Assembly: GCA_026008535.1 (NCBI GenBank)
Contig: BRKX01000006.1
Coordinates: 34,026,664 to 34,090,663, forward strand
DNA from: Perilla frutescens
Lineage: Eukaryota; Streptophyta; Magnoliopsida; Lamiales; Lamiaceae
Direction: 5' to 3'
Length of the DNA: 64,000 bases
In this document: piece after piece, positions 56,235 through 64,000 of the stretch
Layout of the letters: each line of letters opens with the position of its first letter
How positions within the stretch are numbered: the first letter of the stretch is position 1
The notes under the pieces: generated by a model
What the model was told of the DNA's origin: nothing
Databases searched by the model: none
The model's input: the letters and a program-made list of their open reading frames with translations, nothing else
Program-made: the position numbers and the translations under genes

Positions 56235-56745
56235 GGGTGCAGGGGACAAGCCATACACCTTTGGAAAGCCACGGAAGTCTAGTTTACAGATAAATTTACG
56301 GCTACTCAAGATGATAACTAACGAAAAAGTTATGACCGTTTTACTAGAAGGTGGCAGATCTGCCAGAATTTCCGAAAACAAACTCGTGACCTGACTTTGA
56401 AGATTTTTCACGATCGATTCAGGAAGATTTACAGACTGACATATATACCATTAGAAATCCATGGAATTCTATAATTTTTACAAATTTACAGTGGCTTAAT
56501 ATGATAACAAATGAAACGGATATACCCGTTTTACTAAAAGGTGGCAGAACTGCCATGACTTCATGAAAACCGAAATATGACCCAACTTTGCCAATTTTTC
56601 ATAATTTACTCAGAAAGAATTAGAGAATGAAACCTATACCATTGGATAGCCACTTAAGTCTAGTTTCCAGAAAAATTTACGGTGACTAAATACGACATCT
56701 AACGAGGGAGTTATGCTCTTTTTACCGAAGTGTGGCAAAACTGCC
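56235..56745. repeat. Three degenerate ~190-bp tandem units
   Basis: Anchors such as GCCACGGAAGTCTAGTTT (56268), its diverged copy at about 56457, and GCCACTTAAGTCTAGTTT (56649), plus CCGTTTTACTARAAGGTGGC strings, recur at 189- and 192-bp spacing. Confidence 0.8.
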
Positions 56746-58148
56746 GACCCGCCCGCGCGAATGTGCGAACTTAAACAAAACATCACAAACCTTCCTATAT
56801 CTTCGAAAACATGCATTTTAACACACCAATCCTCACCCCAAACATGCCTTTATGCATTAATCAACTCATAATCATCTAACATGCTTTGAACACCAAAGAC
56901 ACAACAACATGCTCTATAATCATCTCAACAAGCTTTGCAACACAATCAACTAATTTCCACCATTTGACATGCTTCAAAAACACAAGACATAATGTCCAAC
57001 ACAACACCAAACCTATACATATATATAACTCAAGGTTTTTGAAATACCTTTCAAATGACAACAATGGAGAAAAGTTGGAAGAAGCTTGAAGGAGATAGAA
57101 CGACCGAAACAAAGCTTCCAACGACGACGCCGTAAACGAAACGGTGAAGAATGGCTGCAACTTCTTGCTTCTCTCACTCTCTCTCTCAAAGAGAATGGAA
57201 AAAAAGAAGATGGTATTTGTTGCTCTCTCTATTTCCTTCTTCCCTCCAAAGCTCACTCATGAAGAAGACAAATAATGAAGAAGTGGAATGGTGATAGAGT
57301 TTTGATCTCTCTCTTGATAATTTGGGTGAAATGGAAGAAGATGGAATGGAAGAAATGAAGCAAGGAGAGTGACTATTTTGATTTCAACTCTCTCTCTCTC
57401 ACACAAAAATGGCAAGGGAATGGGGCATTTATCTTTAGTAATCATATATAGATAGATTTCCCCACAAGCTTTGATTAATAGAGGTAAGGTGATGGGAGTG
57501 GTATAGAGTAGGTACATGGCATAGGGGCATGTTGAAAAGACTTGAGGCATGGCCTCCCACTCATGGGAGTTGACCAAGAAAATACCCGATTCAAATACCG
57601 GTTATTCGGTTATCATGATATTTTCTGTCTCCGGAAAAATCCCGAACTTACCCGAGCTTGATGAAATAAATCACTTATTTTAAAACAATAATTTATCTGA
57701 AATTACTTGGTTTTAAAATATCACTTCAAAATACTGATTTTAATTTCTCGACCACTAAAACATCCGAACTAGAGAATATCTAATTCTCTCGGATTTTAAA
57801 TCACCCTGTTTAAATTATCTGAATTTAAACACTAATGACTGGAGAATATCTGATTCTCTCAGTCCTGAAAATATTTATCGGAATATCTAATTCACGATAA
57901 ACACACACCGTAAATTTAAAAGAATAGGAATTGAATTTATCTGAAATTACAATTCCAGCTTTCCATAACTAAAAAGAGGATTAAACCCTAACTGAAATAA
58001 TTAATTCATATTTGGGAATTAATTGATCTTGAATTCCATGGAACCTAACGGATACTTTCGACCCTAATCTGACTGGAAATTACTATACTAAATAGTAATT
58101 GCAACAGTTTACTGCAATTAAGCAGTAATTAATTTACGGGGTATTACA

Positions 58149-58162
58149 TTCTACCCCCCTTA
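58149..58162 (-). other. Polypurine tract of the truncated gypsy
   Basis: In the minus direction TAAGGGGGGTAGAA abuts TGTAATACCCC, identical to the LARD-like element. The two families therefore share their replication signals. Confidence 0.88.
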
Positions 58163-58192
58163 AAATAAATTTCGTCCCGAAATTTACATACC

Positions 58193-61055
58193 TTAGAGAA
58201 ACAATTCTGGGTATGTTGCTTTCATCTTATCCTTGAGTTCCCATGTCGCTTTTTCCTGACCATGGTGACTCCACAGGATCTTAACTAGAGGAATAGACTT
58301 GTTCCTCAACTCCTGGACTTTTCGATCCAAAATGGCTTCTGGTCTCTCTTCATAAGTTAGATATGGATCTAACTCAATCTCACTGTGTTGGATCACATGC
58401 TTGGGATCATACACGTATTTCCTTAACTGAGAAACGTGAAATACGTTATGAACATTACCAAAATTGGGCGGTAATGCCAATCTATACGCCACTGCACCTA
58501 TCCGCTCAAGGATCTTGTAAGGTCCTATAAAACGTGATCGTAACTTTCCTTTTACGCCGAATCTTATTATCCCCTTGGAAGGAGATACTTTAAGGAAAAC
58601 CTTGTCTCCTACTGCAAATTGTAAATCTGTACGGCGATTATCCGCATACGACTTCTGTCGACTCTGGGCTTCTTAAATCCTCTGACTGATTTTTCTGACA
58701 ATTTCAATCATTTCAGACACTGAGTATGGCCCAAGAATCCTTCGTTCACCCACTTCATCCCAATAAAGTGGTGATCGACACTTTCGACCATACAACGCTT
58801 CGTATGGCGCCATATTGATGGTTGCTTGATAACTATTGTTATAGGCGAACTCAATCAACGCTAATATTTCCTCCCAACTTTCACCCCTATCTAGGACCAC
58901 TGTTCTCAACATGTCCTCTAATGTTTGGATCGTCCATTCGGACTGTCCATCTGTTTGTGGGTGAAATGATGTACTGAAATTGAGTTGAGTTCCCAACTCC
59001 TTCTGTAAACTAGTCCAAAATCTTGAGGTAAACTTTGAATCTCTATCCAATGTTATTGACACTGGAACACCATGAAGGCATACAATCTCTTTAACATAAA
59101 TCTGAGCTAGCTTATTCGATCCATCCGTAACTCGGATCGGAAGGAAATGAGCTGACTTTGTGAGCCTATCAATAATGACCCATATGGCCGTATTCCCTCG
59201 TCTTGACCTGGGTAGGCCTGTCACAAATTCCATCGCTATGTGTTCCCACTTCCACTCAGGAATCTCTAACGGTTGTAGCGCACCGTAAGGCCTCTGGTGC
59301 AATGCCTTAACTTGTTGACATGACAAACATTGCTCAACATAGAAAGCTACGTCCCGTTTCATTCCTTCCCACCAGAATTTCTGCTTCAAATCCTGATACA
59401 TTTTCATACTTCCCGGGTGTGCTGTATATGGAGTATCGTGAGCCTCGCTCATGATCTCATTTCTGAGCTCAACATATGGTGGAACACATATCCTATCTTC
59501 ATAAAGGATAGCATTATCTGATGCTTCCTTGAAGCTTTCTGTTTTTCCCGATCTGATCTTCAAGCGCATCTCTTCCATGGTTTGATCTTTTCTCTGTGCC
59601 TTAATTATCTTTTCTCGGAGATCGGGTATAGCCACTAATGTTGCCACATGACATTCAATCATCTCAGGTGGATAAACCACCTCTAGCTGTAAGCTTTGAA
59701 AATCCCTAATGAGTTTGTCATCCTGAGTAAGGAGAAAGCCCAACTTACTTGTTTTACGACTCAAGGCATCTGCTACCACATTAGCCTTGCCTGGGTGGTA
59801 ACTGATTCCACAATCGTAGTCTTTTACCAATTCAAGCCATCTGCGTTGTCTCATATTTAAATCCTTCTGCTCAAAAAAGTACTTTAGACTCTTGTGATCT
59901 GTGAAAATCTCACACCTAACTCTGTATAGGTGATGTCTCCAGATTTTTAAGGCATGCACTATTGCTGCCAGCTCTAAGTCATGCGTAGGATAATTCAACT
60001 CATGAATCCTTAACTGTCTGGACGCATACGCTATGACTCTGCCTTCTTTCATTAGGACACAACCTAATCCATTCTTTGAAGCATCCGTGTAAATCACAAA
60101 TTCTTTATCACTGACTGGAATAGCTAACACTGGAGCAGTGGTTAATCTTTTCTTAAGCTCTTAGAAACTGGCTTCACATTCTTCTGACCACTGGTATTTG
60201 ATTCCCTTTCTTAACAATTGTGTCATTGGCCTAGCTATCTTGGAGAATCCTTCTATGAATCTCCTATAGTATCCAGCTAATCCCAAGAAACTTCTGATTT
60301 CGTTAGGAGTAGTTGGACACTTCCATTCTTGTACTGTCTCTACTTTAGAGGGGTCCACTTTGATTCCGTCTGCTGACACAATGTGCCCAAGGAACATTAC
60401 TTCCTTCAGCCAAAATTCGCACTTACTGAATTTGGCATAAAGCCTTTCTTTTCTTAGTGTTTTTAACACTGTCCTCAGATGCTCCGCATGATCCGATTCA
60501 TTCTTGGAATAGATAAGAATATCATCTATGAACACAAGGACAAAATTATCTAAAAATGGATGAAACACCCTATTCATAAGATCCATGAATACTACTGGGG
60601 CATTTGTCAATCCGAACGGCATTACCGTAAACTCGTAATGACTATACCGGGTTCGGAAAGCTGTCTTGGGTATATCTTCTGACTTTATCTTTAACTGATA
60701 ATACCCAGACCTTAGGTCAATCTTTGAGAACACGCTCGCTCCCTTGAGCTGATCAAACAGATCATCTATCCTAGGCAAAGGATACTTGTTCTTCAACGTC
60801 AGCTTATTCAGCTCACGGTAATCTATACACATCCTCAATGTGCCATCCTTCTTCTTCACAAATAGGACTGGTGCTCCCCATGGTGACGCACTAGGTCGGA
60901 TGAAACCTAGGTCCAATAATTCCTGAAGCTAAATCTTGAGCTCTTGCAACTCTTTTAGGGCCATCCTGTACGGAGCTTTTGAAATCGGAGCTGCTCCCGG
61001 TTCCAAATCTATTACAAACTCGACATGTCAGTTCGGAGGCAATGGGCACCATCTG
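58193..61055 (-). pseudogene. Gypsy pol: RT, RNase H, integrase, chromodomain-like tail; 5' truncated
   Basis: One minus-strand frame spans the whole region. In order: RT (RPSASPWGAPVLFVKKKDG ... FIDDILIYSK), RNase H (YTDASKNGLGCVL ... TDHKSLKYF), integrase finger (HPGSMKMYQDL ... CLSCQQ), core and chromodomain-like end (LRNKSIPLVKILW ... KATWE). Four in-frame stops all fit C-to-T change: CGA to TGA near 61025, CAG to TAG near 60930, and CAR to TAR near 60160 and 58672. The first integrase Asp appears as Glu (MEFVTGLP), and HPQTDGQSEW has Trp where Arg is usual. No indel is evident. It is cut at 61055 before the end of the protease-RT linker. Confidence 0.9.
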
Positions 61056-62330
61056 TACTGACTTCATCATCAGAGCTATCAAGGCAATCGTCAAACGATC
61101 CATAGTCATCCACGGCATCTCTAAGCGATTCGATGCTTTCTTCGAATTCATGCAGTCCCAGCTCAAGTAGGATGGGCTCCTCCTGCGTGGTCGTTTCAAG
61201 AGGCCGCTGTAGAGGGTGCAAATAACACAATGAGACAAGACTACAATTGCAATTAAGATCTTTTTCAAACTATGAGTGAGTAGATGCCGGTTACCTTTAC
61301 TTCACTATTCTTCTTAGAAAAAAAGGGCCTCACTTCGTCGTAAACGGTTGTCATATTCTTCGGGAGACACCACCGAAGCATCCTTGGAAACACATCACCT
61401 CCCTCCCCAACTGATAGAGCATACCGATTCGCAATCGATGGCATTATCTCATACAGCCATGCCTGAACGGGATACAAAAATCCGTGTACATCAATGGCCC
61501 GCCTCCCATCCTTTCTTTTGGCATGAGCCAGACAGGACCTGGCATGCTCCATGCTCGTTATCAGAAACTCATATGCAACTTTCCCCCACGGGAAGTTATT
61601 AAACCTCTGCACATCATCAACCACGTGCATATACTCCAGGGTGACCGCCTTCGAAGTACGATCCTTTGCCAATAGGATCCCATAAACCACGAGTAACAAG
61701 GCAAGTTTGTAAGATGTCTCTGCTCCGGCTTGTCCGGCTTTGTGCGCGGCCTCAAGCTTCTTCTCAATATCAACGAAATAGAGCGGCTTTTTGTTTTTGA
61801 AAACTTCACTGTAGAAAGCAGAAGTGGATGGTGTCTCTGTGTCGTAGGCCAGCCTTAGGCCAGTCATTACTGCAAACTCATTCGGTCCAAACTCCACAAT
61901 GTCGCTGTTGATCTTGAACGACAGCCGCATTCTGCCGAGGGAGTGCCTCTACAGCTTCTTCAACAGAGTGCCAAGGAGTTGGCCCTGACAGCTGAATTCT
62001 GGCTGTTGAAATAAATGGCCAAAGCACGACGCCTTCATCTTTTCAAAGTTTGAATCATCCAGGTTGTCTTGGATCGTATTCGAAACGGCTAAATCGGACC
62101 TTCTCGAGAGCAGCACACCTGCAGCAATTTATAATTAATAGCACATGATAATCAGCTACATTGCACATTAAACCCTAATCCGACCCAAACATAGATGCAT
62201 GACCCAAACCCTAGACCACATTTAAAACTAAAATTGATGGGCTAAATGTCATCAGCGGAGAAGTTCGAAGTGCAATCTGTAGAAAATAGACAAATTAGGA
62301 CGAACCTTTTCCGGATCCCTTTGCGCCCAT
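61056..62330 (-). pseudogene. DUF1985-domain gene (Ulp1-protease-associated type), 3' truncated
   Basis: Three exons can be read on the minus strand: exon 1 62330-62306 (MGAKGSGK), intron 62305-62119 (G|GTTCGT ... TGCAG), exon 2 62118-61295, intron 61294-61207 (AAG|GTAACC ... CTACAG), exon 3 from 61206, rich in Asp and Glu, to the break at 61056. Phases match at both junctions. Exon 2 encodes a DUF1985 domain: SCFGHLFQQPEFSCQGQLLG, FGPNEFAVMTGLRLAY, LALLLVVYGILLAKD and FNNFPWGKVAYEFL. DUF1985 is found in plant proteins with C-terminal Ulp1-type cysteine protease domains, some in Mutator-like transposons; no protease part is present here. An in-frame TAG at 61949-61951 and loss of the 3' end indicate a pseudogene. 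Confidence 0.82.
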
Positions 62331-63130
62331 TATTCACCGCTGGTGCTCGCAAATATCGGAGTTAAAATAGAGCAGTGTGTGAAGCGCACAAACTTGGAGC
62401 CAGAGTCGCCGGAATGTTAGTGCTCATCGACGCTTTCTGTATTTGGGTTGAAGAGGGCTGAGTTTGAAAATGAGAGGGAGTATTTTTTCCTAAAGTAGGA
62501 GACGAATCGACGGTTTTTTGCGCAAAAAAAGGCAACTGCTCGTCTTTAAGAATCGTGTTACTCAACCGCTATATCACACTTTACTTCATGAAAAATAAAC
62601 CGCCAAACCGTCTCAAGTCCAATCAATCCTTTAATCAGAAATAAAGGTGAGATCAACTTCCACAAATCCATTTAATTGAAAATTAAATCTTTCCAAAAAT
62701 CTATATTGTATATAAAAGCATAAAAAAATCCAATTGAAATTTATTTATTTCAAATTGATTTTGGTGATTAATTGATGGCAATTTTGTAATAAAAATTGAA
62801 AGTGGAGGGCATTAATTTTTCCTTTATTATTCATTTAAAATATTATATAAATATTTTTAAAAAATCACAAAATTATTACACATTATCCACCATCTTATAT
62901 CAGTTTTTATGCCGGTTATTCCAAAAAAAAAAAAATTATCACCCACGTTCGCTACAGAAATTCCCTCAAATTGTTCTCATCAAAATCTTCTTTCAGATTC
63001 TTCAAATCCGATTGTCCTTGCGATTCTTATGGAGCGGCGGAGTACTGAGATGAAATAACTATAATACAAAAATTCAAACATAATGATATTGGGTATGACA
63101 TTAATTGGACTAAATAACGTTATACCGTTG
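62331..63130. other. No gene recognised; upstream side of the DUF1985 gene
   Basis: 62331-62570 would be the promoter and 5' side of the DUF1985 gene on the minus strand; I cannot place a convincing TATA box. 62600-62930 is AT-rich. On the plus strand, 62940-63050 resembles a short leader plus ATGGAGCGGCGGAGTACTGA with only nine codons before a stop, perhaps a gene-start fragment, but this is weak. Confidence 0.4.
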
Positions 63131-63138
63131 ACTGTCAC

Positions 63139-63165
63139 CGCGCAACGCGTTCCTTAAATACTAGT
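63139..63165 (+). mobile_element. Possible Helitron 3' terminus
   Basis: A short GC hairpin (CGCG-CAA-CGCG, 63139-63149) is followed after 11 bases by CTAGT (63161-63165) and then T. A hairpin 10-12 bases before a terminal CTRRT is the Helitron 3' end pattern. No TC-type 5' end or helicase gene was recognised, so the call is tentative. Confidence 0.3.
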
Positions 63166-64000
63166 TAAGAAATGAAATTAGAAAAACATTTACTCAACTC
63201 CTGTAGCAAATAGAAACTGAATGACTTCACTAAAAACATTTCATTGGTTATGCATCAAAGTCCGGCTCAGCTACACACAAATTTAAATGCATCAAACAAA
63301 TTCATTGGCACTTTCCGGCTACAAAAGTTAAAGCACGATGTAATTGGACTCTTCCTGACTCTCCCCGTGGTCTTGATTCCAAAATATTATAGTCAATACA
63401 TTCACGATCCTCGTGAAACTCTTAGCTTACTAACCCGCGCAGCGTCTTTGCGCGCAACAATCAACCACACACTCTCGATCACCGACAACTGAGTTAATCA
63501 ACATCACCACCAGCTCGACCGTCTCAATAGTCCATCGGCGCCTAATAGCGTACTTGTATCATTATCTCGTGTGTATAGAAATACAAATTTACATTGAAAA
63601 TAACTGGAATTCTTACTTTATACACAAAAACCCCAAGGGTATTTGACCCTCATTGCGCGTGCCAAACGCGATCGTGCTTAATTATTTGCCATCCCCTAAC
63701 GAAAGTGGGACCGATGCACGCTCACTGAGTGGGTCGGCAATGAACTGTCAACATCAAAAATTTACATAAAAAGGTTCTGGCTTCCCAATGACTGGCCCAT
63801 GGACGTAAAAGGATTACGTGCGTTTCGTTGCGCGGAATTCATCTGCGCGCAAAAACGACCGCGCATACATGATTCATTGCTCCCGATCCCCCCTTGTTCA
63901 AAATTCACCCAAAAGACCACGCATCTATTGTTACTGATTTAAATTTATTTTTCGATTTCGTTTTTGATTTTTGCCGCCACTGAAATGGTTTGAAATTCTT
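63166..64000. other. No feature recognised
   Basis: The region is of mixed composition with several GCGC-rich strings (for example 63435-63460, 63655-63680, 63825-63865). No ORF with a recognisable domain, RNA gene or terminal repeat was seen on either strand. Confidence 0.5.

Larger units (their letters stand above)
54830..58148 (-). repeat. 3' LTR of the truncated gypsy (3319 bp)
   Basis: Plus-strand limits are TGACACGACCCC and GGGGTATTACA. A TAA-type microsatellite lies at about 55117-55157, four copies of a 25-bp motif at 55451-55621, and three degenerate units of about 190 bp at 56235-56745. No gene is supported. Confidence 0.85.
54830..61055 (-). mobile_element. 5'-truncated chromovirus-type gypsy element
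   Basis: On the minus strand the element starts abruptly at 61055 just before RT, runs through RT, RNase H, integrase and a chromodomain-like tail, then a polypurine tract and a 3319-bp 3' LTR (58148-54830). Gag, protease, PBS and 5' LTR are missing. On the right it joins the DUF1985 gene at 61055/61056; on the left it lies inside the LARD-like LTR. The simplest reading is insertion into that LTR followed by a deletion that removed its 5' half and the flank. Confidence 0.85.

Noticed and set aside
61056..62330. DUF1985 gene as cargo captured by the gypsy through RNA
   Set aside because: Its introns are intact in the sense orientation, so capture of a spliced transcript is not supported; a DNA-level deletion junction is simpler.

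Overview
This window is AT-rich nuclear DNA from a plant, most likely a eudicot. The signs are Ty1/copia and Ty3/gypsy LTR retrotransposons of plant lineages (Sirevirus-like, Tekay/Del-like chromovirus, Athila-like), primer sites matching plant initiator tRNA-Met and tRNA-Asp, and an intron-containing DUF1985 gene. Almost all of it is nested retrotransposons. The only recognisable non-retroelement gene is the broken DUF1985 gene near the right end. I see no rRNA, tRNA gene or CRISPR array.

Layout. 1-2030: 3' end and 3' LTR of a Sirevirus (+). 2031-16532: an old gypsy element (-), split by a 9.6-kb, very young Tekay-like element (2891-12533, -) with equal-length LTRs and a TTTCC target duplication. 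16533-17912: 3' end of a copia element (+) that received the old gypsy. 17913-18461 and 31185-31668: copia remnants (-). Into these inserted the most unusual object here, a four-LTR tandem array (18462-31184, +) laid out LTR-I-LTR-I-LTR-I-LTR with three 322-bp internal segments and a single CAAGT target duplication around the whole array; a foreign solo LTR sits in its first LTR. 31669-33003 and 46098-46649: 3' part of a Sirevirus-like element (-) with an envelope-like ORF, split by a 13-kb Athila-like element (33004-46092, +; CTTTC duplication). 46650-47818: partial gypsy LTR (-). 47819-54829: gypsy-type element (-) without recognisable gag-pol. 54830-61055: gypsy element (-) with a 3.3-kb LTR and a 5'-truncated pol that abuts the DUF1985 gene (61056-62330, -). 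62331-64000: no gene recognised, one possible Helitron end.

How the parts relate. The 2891-12533 element (gag, protease, RT, RNase H, integrase, chromodomain) and the array belong to one family: they share PBS leader, pre-PPT block, LTR start and an internal LTR duplication. The first is a plausible autonomous partner of the second. Every gypsy-type LTR here that is complete enough carries, several hundred bp before its 3' end, an inverted repeat of the form TGAG(T)...(A)CTCA followed in the sense direction by a CAGGT-like motif. I know of no named function for this module. Most older coding remnants carry in-frame stops, many fitting C-to-T (or G-to-A) change at Gln, Arg or Trp codons, as expected of methylated repeats.

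All calls come from reading the sequence. Clade names rest on motifs, not on a phylogeny, and ends given as approximate are so marked.
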